Source: Pseudofabraea citricarpa (taxonomy: Eukaryota > Ascomycota > Leotiomycetes > Helotiales > Dermateaceae). Taken from it: DNA of 64,000 nucleotides. The translations under genes were made by a program, and so were the position numbers. Under the pieces are notes generated by a model, which did not search any database, was not told where the DNA came from, and saw nothing but the letters and a program-made list of their open reading frames with translations. The stretch spans positions 124,001-188,000 of the forward strand of contig JAPWGK010000002.1 in the NCBI GenBank assembly GCA_029641185.1, given 5' to 3'. Below, in pieces: positions 48,871-58,500 of this stretch (the stretch's first letter is position 1; each line of letters begins with the position of its first letter).

Positions 48871-49407
48871 CATCCAAGGCCAAGTTCCAACCCCAGAGTC
48901 TTCTCAAACCTCAACATTATCAACATCTCCTACTCTAGCAATCAACAAGGCAAAAACCCCAGAACCAGAACGACCACACGAGGACTCGGTATGAATACCA
49001 CAACCTACGATTTGCGAGAGCCTCTCAAGCAAGAGACTCGCTTTACCGACTTGCAGTTGGGAAAGCTACTTACCGACGCTACCGTACACCACTCACTTAC
49101 TCTGCCCGCACTTCAATTCAAACCAGCCAAGCCCATGAGACGAATACCCAGCCGCAGCCGCCAATTCTCTCCGTTTAGTCTTCTCTTCTTGGGGGCCAGC
49201 CCCCAAACCCCCGTGGCGCTGCGCGGCAGAAGATAGAGGATGAGAGAGCCCCTACTCCGGTGCACATACTCATCTGGGGTATGGGCTCACATCTCCAAAC
49301 CCCATACGTCACGTCATGTAACAGCGAGAGGACCTTTTCTCAAAAAAAGAGCCAGAAAAGAAGGACAGCACGGAGCTATCTCCTTTCCAGCCAGCAAGAT
49401 AGCCAGT

Positions 49408-49431
49408 CATTCATTCATTCATTCATTCATT
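49408..49431. repeat. CATT tetranucleotide microsatellite
   Basis: Six CATT units in a row. Confidence 0.9.
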
Positions 49432-49688
49432 AGCTAGCCCCCCTTAAAAGTACAGCCCACGAAGACGAAAACGAAAACGAAAGGCGGTTTGTGAAACCTA
49501 ATTACCTGTAGAGATACTCAAACACACGGCATAATACATCATACCAAGATAGGTAGGTAACCAACAAAAACAAAAACAAATTCAAGAAACCGGGGTATAT
49601 CCAACCTCTCTCTTTCTCCCTCTCCCTCTCTGTGTTCCCTCTCTGTGTCTCATCTCCTCAAGAAAACCCCCTCAGCCTCATTTTGAAA

Positions 49689-50270
49689 TCACCCAACAAC
49701 CCTCCCCCCAAGCAACCTAACACTCCCCTCAGGCACGGGCCTATCCAGCTCACCAGTCTTGACGGCCTCAATGGCGTCCAGCGTGGGCCAGCCATCTGTG
49801 ACGCAGCCAAAAACGGCATGCTTCCCATCCAGGCGGTCACAGTCGCCGAAGCAGATGAAGAACTGGCTGCCATTAGTACCGGGGCCGGCATTGGCCATGC
49901 TGAGGATCCCGCGGCGGTCGTGCTTCAGCCGGGGGGAGTTGGTACTGGCGTCGCGCGGGATCTCGTCGTCGAACTTCGTGCCGTAGATGCTCTTCCCGCC
50001 CGTGCCGTCGCCGCGCGTGAAGTCGCCCGTCTGCAGCATGAAGCCCTTGATCAGCCGGTGCACCACGCACTCGTTGAACTTCCCCTGCGTGAGCAGCACC
50101 ACGAAGTTCTTGCATGTCTGCGGTGCGAGCGCTGGGTAGAGCTCGATGGTTAGGTCGCCGTGCGTCGTGGAGAGGATCACCGATTCGGGCGCGGCCGAGG
50201 CGTCGTATTCTGCGATGGCTGACGCTGGGATGAGCGGCTCGGATTTGAAGAGTTTCTTGAAGAAGGACAT
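49689..50270 (-). CDS. Cyclophilin-type peptidyl-prolyl isomerase (PPIL-like)
   Basis: Single-domain cyclophilin of 193 residues that isomerises Xaa-Pro bonds. Uses the ATG at 50270; an upstream in-frame ATG at 50423 would add a non-conserved repeat-like leader. Core motifs: [45 protein letters not shown], then [15 protein letters not shown] and L-D-G-K-H-A-V-F-G. The catalytic Arg (of H-R), the Phe of G-F-M and the Gln are present. The Trp that binds cyclosporin in CypA is Arg here (C-D-R-L-D-G-K-H), as is common in PPIL members. The D-E-I-P-R-D-A-S stretch before K-H-D-R-R-G is a few residues longer than usual. There is no signal peptide, so the site is cytosol or nucleus. Confidence 0.93.
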   Translation of the reverse strand: MSFFKKLFKSEPLIPASAIAEYDASAAPESVILSTTHGDLTIELYPALAPQTCKNFVVLLTQGKFNECVVHRLIKGFMLQTGDFTRGDGTGGKSIYGTKFDDEIPRDASTNSPRLKHDRRGILSMANAGPGTNGSQFFICFGDCDRLDGKHAVFGCVTDGWPTLDAIEAVKTGELDRPVPEGSVRLLGGRVVG

Positions 50271-50653
50271 GGTGTTGGAGTTCGGGATTGGATTGGGCTG
50301 GATTGGATTGGATCTCTGTTGAGAAAGGTGAGAAAGGTGAGGTGAGGTGAGGTGAGATGAGCTTCGAGCTTCAAGCTCCGAGCTTATCGGCAAGGCACGT
50401 GAAGATAAGCTGATAATCCTCATAAATTATTTCGACAGTCATCTTAACTGTCACCTATCACCAATCTCCATGAAAAGTAGAGTATTAATCTCAATTACTT
50501 TTATTAAGTTATTAATTGTCCTCCCATATTCCTTCCTCCATCAATTTCCCTTTTCAAAAATATTGAAAAAGCCAGCAGACCATTTGACGCCAAACAACAA
50601 ACTTGGGGTGGGTATCATACAAAGGAAAAGAAGCTCAATCTGTTTCGTTCAAT
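50271..50653. other. Gap between cyclophilin and But2 genes
   Basis: About 380 bp. Holds the cyclophilin promoter and the But2 gene's 3' flank. A GGTGA/GATTG tract is present near 50290-50360. Confidence 0.5.
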
Positions 50654-51745
50654 TCAAACACAAGGAACCACGAAGGCTCCAATGGGTAACTCCTCCTCGT
50701 CCTGAACATATTCCAGCTCCACCTCTCCTACACTCTCCAGTCTGATGGTAAACGTTCGGTCACCCGCACATCTGAACCGGGCAACCTCGTATGCGTTTCC
50801 AGGGAACACCTGCACCTTGCCGTAATCGAACAGCACTGAGGTTTGTGTATTGTTGATGGTATTGAATGTCGTAGTCTCATCAGCGATCTCTGACAAGAGG
50901 GTGAAATCAATGCCGCCGTTCCGACCAACCTCAGCTTCTGACCCGCTGAAATAGAATGGTGCGCTTGAGTTGGCGAGTTCTGATGCGTATGGGAAGAGGA
51001 AGATCAGTGCACACGTATTGGAGAGCGAAGAATCGTAAGGCGCGGTGCCGGGGACGAAGAAGTTGAGGAGGGTGCTGTTGACTGTGGAGATAGTCACACT
51101 TCCGTTGGTAGAGGGAAAGCTGGTATCTGGTGCTGCGGACGAGATGGTCTTGATGTACTCGGGAGCGAGGAAAGTAGAGGCATTCAGGAGAGACGTAGGA
51201 CAAGTGATAGCCGTCGACGTTGCTGCAGGAGTGGCTGCTGCAGTGGAGGTTGCGGATACCACAGCAGAAGTCGTAGGACGACCAAGTGCACCACAGCTGA
51301 ATCCACCTGTAATCAAAGTGATCTGCTCACATCCGGTCTTGTTGGCCAATCCATCACCATAGATATCCCAACTTCCATCGCCCTTGGGTCCATCCACCTG
51401 GCAAGCCCACCACTGCTCGCAACCATCGTGCAGCAGGGCACCATTGTCTGCCAGGGTAAAGTTCGTCACACTCTCCGCACCGGCTACACACTCAAATTGG
51501 CTGGTGGAAGGTTGGACGAGACAAGTCTGGTTGGTTTCGGTGGTGAGGACGTGATTGGAGATGGTGTAGTTTGATGGAGGATATGTGCCACCAACGCGGT
51601 TCTCTCCTAGTGAGGTCTCCAGGATAGTGCCATTGGGAGGGCCGCGAGCCGTGAGGCCGAAGTAGCAAGTTGATGCGCGCGATTGGATGGCGAGCGCATC
51701 GATGAGGGGAAGCAAGACGGTGATGACGGAGAGAGAGAGCTTCAT
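50654..51745 (-). CDS. Secreted protein with But2 C-terminal domain
   Basis: Single exon of 363 residues from the ATG at 51745; the open frame extends upstream without conserved content. A signal peptide is visible (K-L-S-L-S-V-I-T-V-L-L-P-L-I-D-A-L-A). The N-terminal half holds a cysteine-containing region with a C-E-Q-W-W-A-C-Q-V-D-G block, as in secreted fungal surface proteins. A Ser/Thr/Ala-rich linker follows (about 180-215), then the conserved But2 C-terminal region: T-C-A-L-I-F-L-F-P, G-S-x-x-E-V, a Y-G-K-V-Q-V-F-P-G-N-A-Y motif and R-F-R-C-A-G-D at the end. Many N-x-S/T sites suggest glycosylation. But2 proteins are extracellular or wall-associated with unknown function. No GPI signal is visible. 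Confidence 0.85.
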   Translation of the reverse strand: MKLSLSVITVLLPLIDALAIQSRASTCYFGLTARGPPNGTILETSLGENRVGGTYPPSNYTISNHVLTTETNQTCLVQPSTSQFECVAGAESVTNFTLADNGALLHDGCEQWWACQVDGPKGDGSWDIYGDGLANKTGCEQITLITGGFSCGALGRPTTSAVVSATSTAAATPAATSTAITCPTSLLNASTFLAPEYIKTISSAAPDTSFPSTNGSVTISTVNSTLLNFFVPGTAPYDSSLSNTCALIFLFPYASELANSSAPFYFSGSEAEVGRNGGIDFTLLSEIADETTTFNTINNTQTSVLFDYGKVQVFPGNAYEVARFRCAGDRTFTIRLESVGEVELEYVQDEEELPIGAFVVPCV

Positions 51746-52618
51746 CTTTGCAGACTCTTTTGAGTTTTCTTGCGGAATGGAAGAGAAGGGATCTTTTTGA
51801 GGGCAGTGGAGAGGAGAAGATAAAGAAGTGTCAAGAGCGGTCTGTGGTGATGTAACGAGAGGTGAGGGATGGATTGAAAGGAAAGGGAGAGGTTGAGGGA
51901 GGCTGGGACTGAAAGTTGATTCTGATGGAGGAGCGAATAAAGAAAGAGGTACTTGCTCCTTCCTGGCCACACCGCATACTTATCCTTCGTAGAGGTCGAT
52001 CTTGGACCCTCTTCTTTAGTTATGAGCGACTGCGCTGTTAATGATCCCATATGTTCGTCATGGCACATAGCACAGCTCAGTAGGTCAAAAGGCTAAAGCC
52101 GGACGAGAACAGGCACAGGCACAGGCACAAGCACAGCCCCTTACCTAAGAGCCTAAGAGGAGTCGGGGTCGATACCTGTCAGTCAGTCCTACGGTTCTTA
52201 GTACCTGACGATCTGCTAACAAACAACGGACGACGATGAAAGCAGAGCAGAAGTCAACTCTCTCCTAAAGAAACAAGGTGAAACGTCGTGCCAAGGCTTT
52301 CGGCAGATCAGGGCCTCATTCGGGCCACCGGCCCCTTTTTTTTGTTTTGTTTGCATATCGCTCCCCCACAAATTCGAGATTATGACGTGCAGTCCAGTGA
52401 CCGAGTGACCACCGGCTCCGTCATCTTGATCTATTTCTAGGGCTGGGTGGATAAGAGATGGAAAGTGCCCGCCGATTCAGGGTCCAGCAGGCATGTATCA
52501 GGCCTGGAGAAGCAAATGATAAGGAGGAGAACAAAGGAGGAATGGGATTGGCGAATTAGCTCTGCGGACATGAGGTGAACTGAGAGTAAGGATGGGAGCT
52601 TGGAGTTAGATGAAACAA

Positions 52619-52744
52619 ACTTGCGAGTATTTTATTGACTGAGAAGTACTCTATTGACTTGCGAGTATTCTTGCTAATGACTTGTAAGCATTCTATTGAC
52701 ATGTAAGGATTCTATTGACATGTATTGACTTGTAAGATACTCGC
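52619..52744. repeat. Degenerate minisatellite around TTGACTTGTAAG
   Basis: The core ATTGACTTGYRAGYATTCT appears about six times with changing spacing and variants such as TTGACATGTAAGGATTCT. It is a diverged minisatellite with no coding potential. Confidence 0.75.
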
Positions 52745-52814
52745 TCTGTTGTTGACCTCTCGCCCGAGATCACTCAACACATCAAGTTGTACCATCTAAC
52801 CAGCTCTAAAGTTC

Positions 52815-52853
52815 AAAGTCAAAAGCCAAAAGCCAAAAGCCAAAAGCCAAAAG
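52815..52853. repeat. CCAAAAG heptanucleotide microsatellite
   Basis: About five GCCAAAA units in a row, followed by two copies of GTCCACA. Confidence 0.85.
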
Positions 52854-53065
52854 TCCACAGTCCACAGTCTCTCACACAAACCACCCCATCTACTTACCTT
52901 GCTAACAGAAAACACCAACATCTCCCAAATCAGAAACCAGCAGAGAACGAAAAAGAAGAACAAGCAAAAGAAAAGAAATCTATGTTCTAACCTCTAGACA
53001 CGTCCCAAAACCTAGTTTCCAATCTACAAACTCCAATTCTCAACCCCGCCCGGTTCACACTCATC

Positions 53066-55024
53066 TCATACACCCACCTGGCTCCTCTCATCTTCTTCCC
53101 TATCCTCCCCATCCTCTCCATCAGCGCCCTCAATCTCGCCCCTCACAATCCCAACACCCCTCGCCTCCTCCCGATTCAGCTCTCCCTTCTCCCAGCCCGT
53201 ACCCGCCTGAATGACGACCATGCAGAGGGCGACAACACTGCCAGCCACGAAGAGCATGCGGATAGATTTCGAGTAAGCCTCGATAGCGACCTGCTTGTCC
53301 TTGCCAATCAAGCCATGAACCAGCGCCGGGCTGCCCAGGAGCCGACGGATCAGATCCTTCTTGCCATTCCCATTCAAGCCCGCCTCCAGGCCGGACTTGA
53401 GCACGCGCAGGAAGAAGCCACCGCCGATGGCAGACCCGAACGAGCCCGCGAAGCCGCGGAACGTGTTCAGGAGCGACGTGACGATAAAGTGAGTTTCGGG
53501 CGGTGTCAGATGCAGCATGTGGGCGAGCGTGTAGTTCAGCGCTGCGCCGGTGCAGAGGCCATTGAGGAAAGTCGAGAAGATGTAGATGTATGCCGGGGTG
53601 GAGGCCGTCGAGAGGAAAGAGAGAAGGAGGAGGGTAGCTGCAAAACAAGCATAGCTAACTACACAAGCCCTGGAGTATTCAAGTCAGCTTTGCTTCGAGG
53701 ACAGACAGTGTGAGATTGGACTTACGTCCAGAAACTTCCTGCGCGCCGGATGTGAAATGCACCCGCTAACACACCACCGGTTGCGAAACCGAAGTTGGTC
53801 GGGACGAGGATACTACCTGCTGAAGCAGGACTCCATCCTCGAACGCTGAGCGCATAGACAGGTGTGTAGAAGAGCACCATCCAGCGCGAGGCCATGATTC
53901 CCAACTGTGCCACACAGCTAAGTAATGCGCCACGTGATCTCAATACCGAGACGGGGATTATGGGATCACTGGCGACGTAGACCTCGACGTAGAGGAAGCA
54001 TGGGAGAACGATGAAGGAGAGCAGGATTGGAAGCCAGAGAATCTCAGGAGAGGAGAGTCCAAATAGGAAAAGGACGATGGTCACGGTCTAGACAGAAGTT
54101 AGCTTGAGGATATACTCGGCAAAGGAGAACATACCAAGCCCACAGCTCCAAGGTAGTCAATCCTCGCAAGCTTTGAGAGTACAGATTCTGTATCGTCGCC
54201 CTTGGGTCCTGATGTGAAATGCTTCGGGATACTGAAGAAGATGCCCACTCCCGCAACGAGAGCAAGCGGGCTCTGAACCCAGAACAAGAACCTCTAGAAC
54301 ACATATCAGCACTACATTCCTTTGAAAGCCCTCTGGAAGAACAAACATACCCAACCAGTAGCCCCGACGACAGCACCAGCAAGCACAGCACCAAGAGCCA
54401 CACCAGTCGTAAACCCCGTATTGGTCAAGCCAATAAACAGACCTCTCCTTTTCCGACCACTCAACTCGAGGACTAGAACAAAAGAAATGGTCATGATCCC
54501 AGCTCCCGCCACACCACTGAGTGCTCTCCCAAGAAGGAAGCACCACAGTGAAGGGGCGAAAGCCGTGACGAGCCCGCCGAGGGAAAAGAGGATAGATGCA
54601 ACAAAGATGCAACTTCTTGGCGAGAAGATAGTAGCGAGCCGGCCAACAACCGGGGCACAACTGGACATGGCAATCTAGAGTTAAAATACCCGCATTAGCA
54701 AACACTTTCTTTTGAACCAATCCAGCCAGACAGAGTGAGACCCGGAAGCAACGAGAAATCAGGGTTTACCAGGTAAGCAGAGGTAAACCAGCTCGCTTCG
54801 GTAAAGGCATCGAGTTCCTCAGCGATGATGGACTGCGTGACCGCAATGACGGAAATGTTCGAGGCCTGGAGGAAGATCAAGGCCCAGAGGCTGAGGATGA
54901 TGAATAGGCCCCGGAGTCGTCCGACTTCCTGATTCGCCTTATTCTCATCGTGAGCTGCAGGTGTGTTGGTGGTGTTCTCCCCTGCTAACAGAGGCGTCTG
55001 CTCATTGTCGCGTGCCACCGTCAT
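53066..55024 (-). CDS. Fourteen-segment MFS transporter, vacuolar basic amino acid type
   Basis: Major facilitator of the DHA2 group, closest by layout to fungal Vba/Fnx1 vacuolar amino-acid importers. Exons 55024-54770, 54674-54351, 54293-54135, 54087-53726 and 53669-53066 join in phase to 567 residues. The N-terminus has an acidic dileucine sorting motif E-Q-T-P-L-L, as in vacuolar proteins. The DHA2 antiporter motifs are present: P-V-V-G-R-L-A after segment 2, G-R-A-L-S-G-V-A-G-A-G in segment 4 and T-N-T-G-F-T-T-G-V-A-L-G-A-V in segment 5. The C-terminal tail (about 45 residues) is acidic. A plasma-membrane drug exporter of the same group is the main other option, so the substrate is inference. 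Confidence 0.85.
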
Positions 55025-55599
55025 GTCGTGCTTGTATGATCGATCACTCTTAGTTCTATCTTGGCTTGGCTCTGCGGGAAGTAACGCGACTCCGTCTTGT
55101 CTTGCAGCAGAGGCAGTTATCTACCTAGGTAGTTGACTTGACTTGACTCAGTTGATCGCACAAATCTGATGGTTTCATATCATCAAACTAGGTAGGTAAA
55201 TATGGATGACGACCTTAGATTGCTTCGAGGGCTTGACCTCCAATTGCTGACGGGACCCCGGCAACTTCATGCCACGAATTTGTAAGCCACGCCTCTACTA
55301 CGTCACATGATCAAACCCACCACTCTTGACATTGAAGTCCGAATAGCAAATACCTATATGTGCTCCAACATGTTCTTCATTAGGATGGTATCTGTACAAC
55401 TTTAAGAAGCTAGTCTCCCAAAGTAATTTTCAAAGTTTGCACCTTCAACTCCATTCTACTCCCACAAGACACTCACTCCATGATCCTCTGCTCATCTCCT
55501 TCATAATACAAACGACTTTGACTTATTCACTTAATTTGCTCCATCTCCATCCATGCCCATCCATGCCCATCAATCCTCCCCAGCTATCTCATCTTGCCT
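55025..55599. other. Intergenic between transporter and methyltransferase genes
   Basis: Holds the transporter promoter and the 3' flank of the methyltransferase-helicase gene, both on the - strand. AGGTAGGTA/TACCTA motifs occur at 55120-55200. Nothing else is recognised. Confidence 0.5.
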
Positions 55600-58500
55600 T
55601 TAGTCGTTCGCACGAGGAAAGACCAACGTGGAAGCCACACTTGTAAAGTGTCCTTGTTCTCCCTTCACAGCATCCACAAGTGCGAGGCCTGAGGGCACAA
55701 ACGATGGATACGGTCTGGGCTCATTGATTGCGTGGACGTGCTTCAAAATCTTCTTGCTTCTCATTTGCAAGATATCCACATCAATTGTATTGGTGCTTAG
55801 CAGATCGTAGACGTGTACGTCGTGCTTTTGTCCATGCCTATCGGCACGACCAATTGCCTGGCGCTTTTGATCCTCGTACAATGCCTGAGAATTCGAGCCC
55901 TTTATGTGGTACGGGGCGTAGAAAATAATGTGGTTGGCACGAGTCAAATTGCTGCCAGCTGCTGTGGCATCACCCATGGACAGCAGCAAGACTGGACTGT
56001 TGTCCACACCATTCTGCCATTCCTTTAGAGCTTCGGAGGATTTATTCTCATTGCGGAGAGATGTGACCCCGATTCCCTTGGATCGAAGTCCCTGGGAAAC
56101 AGCATCTTGCAGGTTTGCAAATTGGACGAAGAGGAGAATCCCACCAGTTGACTTTTTGATCGGCTGGCTATTCTGCAAGTCTTGAATAATAGAAGCAAGA
56201 ACTTCTATTTTCTGGCCATGGTAGGTGCCAGATACCATGCTAGGAACTATGTCCTTATGGATAGCAGTTCCGAGGTATTCCATGCTAGTCTTCTGGAACG
56301 GCTTGATAACCGTGTCGCAGCCCTTTACAGGGCATACGTCAACCCCGGTTTTCATACATCTGCTACTGCAGAGCAGATGACCGCAAGGAACAGAGAGAAT
56401 GACTTGGGAATGATCCAGGTGTTCCAAAGGACAGTCCTTCCCTTCGCAGTTGACTTTAAATCCGGGCAAATCTCCTGTAATCGTCGCAAGTCTCTGAAAA
56501 AAGCGAGCGGCTCTCATCTTGGTAACCAGCTGCTGTACCAAAGTCGTTAAGCGCGTAAGAGTTTGCCGTAATTCGACATGCTTAGCGTCCAGTTTTTGAT
56601 ATTGTTTTCGGTCGCTCTTTCCCCGTGGATAGGGGGTGCGTTGCTGCCAGGATTTGGCGACTTCCCCTTCATCTTCTTCCTCTTCATCTTCATCTTCTTC
56701 CTCGGGCTCTACTGCTTCCTGGTCTTCATCATCAGAAGAATTGCGAGTCTTCTTCGTCTTTCTGGTAAGGCGACTTGGGGCATTCGGGGCTTCTGCCGTA
56801 ATGTTATCTTGATGCTCTTTTGAACCTTCTTTATAGTAAAAGTCTTTCCAATCTTCACGGGACAGAGTAGCTTCAACAATTTCGATGACCTCTATCATCT
56901 TGTTGGTGACCTCCAGATCCCCAAAAATATTGCTTTTGACGCGGTCTTTCCAGCTGTTGTAAATAGGGAAGGATTGATTTTCTGAGTGGTGCCGCAACCA
57001 ATTCGCCTTTCGTAGATAATACTCTAGCTCCTTGAAAGATTCATTATATTCTTGGACGCGGACATGAGATGCGGCTTGCGACAAACTGCCGTTGTATTGC
57101 TCAAGTACAGGCAACAATTGCTCATGCGAAGTATCAATTCCAGCTCTGAGGATCAGAGCTTGCTCGCAATCGTCACATGGGTTCAGTTCCTCCTTGATTT
57201 GAGCGTCTCGTGAGCTGCCAGTTCCGTGGGCCTTCTTTATGGCCTTGATATTGAAATTTGCGGCCGCGAAATGAGAGACGCTCTCTAGATAACTGGCACG
57301 CTCTGATGGCGACTGGGAAATTTCAATTAGGTGTCTAGCAACTGTGATTGCGTCGATTTGCGGCGTGTTTCGCCTAACGAAGAGATCACAAACTAGTTGG
57401 GCAATCTCATCATCTCGGCGCTTGTGTGCATCAGATGTATCAGCAAGGTGGGAGAGAAAGAGCTCCACGCTTGTAAAGTCTTTCTGATGTTGCTTGATTT
57501 GATCAGAATTCATAGAAGCCAACGAAGTACGACCAACGTCAAGTTTTATCCAGCGGACAACACTCTTGATGTCTTGGAGGTTGGACATCGGTGGAGTTCC
57601 TGATAAGGCCCAACGACAATGAGAGTTTAAGTTGAGTATAATTGCCTCGGCTTGTGGAGCAGCTTTCTTACTCAAGTAGGTGTACTCATCCACCACTATT
57701 CTAGCGAATCTGAACATCTCGAAGACCACACCCTTGGCCTTTTTCCAGCTGTTGGCGTTTGATTCTGCATTTTCCAATTCAAAGAGATCCGCCTTTCGAG
57801 CTTTCAGTTTTAAATCCTTAGCCTTAACGCCCTTTGTGTTTTTGGCTGCTGCAGATTGAGTCTTGTTCGCGAGATATTTGGCTCCTCTGACGCGCTTTGA
57901 TGGAACAGGAATAGTCTCCGATTGTGACTCCATCTTATGAGCCTCAAGTTTTGAGTGGACATATTTAGAAATGCCCTCAGGGTCATCCCTAAGATGTTCA
58001 ACATTATCCGCAATTGATTCTCGGGCACGCTCGTGCCAGGTACCTAGGGCACGTTGGGTCACCTTCTCATCTGGCTCGACCAACCCAGCGACTTCAGCGA
58101 CTCTGAATCGATAAGACTCGCCTTCGAGCAACTTCCAATTTACTATAATAACATGGGAATTTTCGACATCCTCCACGGTAAGATCGGCAAGTTGTTTCGA
58201 AGTTGCAATGACGGTAATGACAATGTCTAAGAACTTGGAACCTTCGTCACCCCATTGGCTCGTGATGTGTGGGGGAACAAAGACTACGGTCGCCTTGACC
58301 GTAATCGCTCCCTTGACGTGCTTTAGAGAATTCACCAAGTCGTTCGTCAACTGGCAGGCAAGTAACCAATAGATAATGGCGGTCTTGCCAAACCCAACTT
58401 CGCTGGCCGAGATCCCTCCACGTACCGCAGTCTTCCGAGTTGCCTTGCCTTCAAGTCGATAGCCCAGAGCAGGAAGCCGTGCTTCCACCACTTCTTCAAT

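Larger units (their letters stand above)
46957..49688. other. Intergenic, 2.7 kb, with small repeats
   Basis: Begins with the promoter of the hexose transporter gene and ends at the cyclophilin 3' flank. Between them are short repeats (listed separately) and ORFs without recognisable content. A GTAC-type motif is seen at 47053. Confidence 0.45.
51746..53065. other. Intergenic with degenerate repeats
   Basis: About 1.3 kb between two - strand genes. Contains a GGCACA tract near 52110, a degenerate 20-bp minisatellite at 52619-52744 and a CCAAAAG tract (listed separately). No gene is recognised. Confidence 0.5.
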
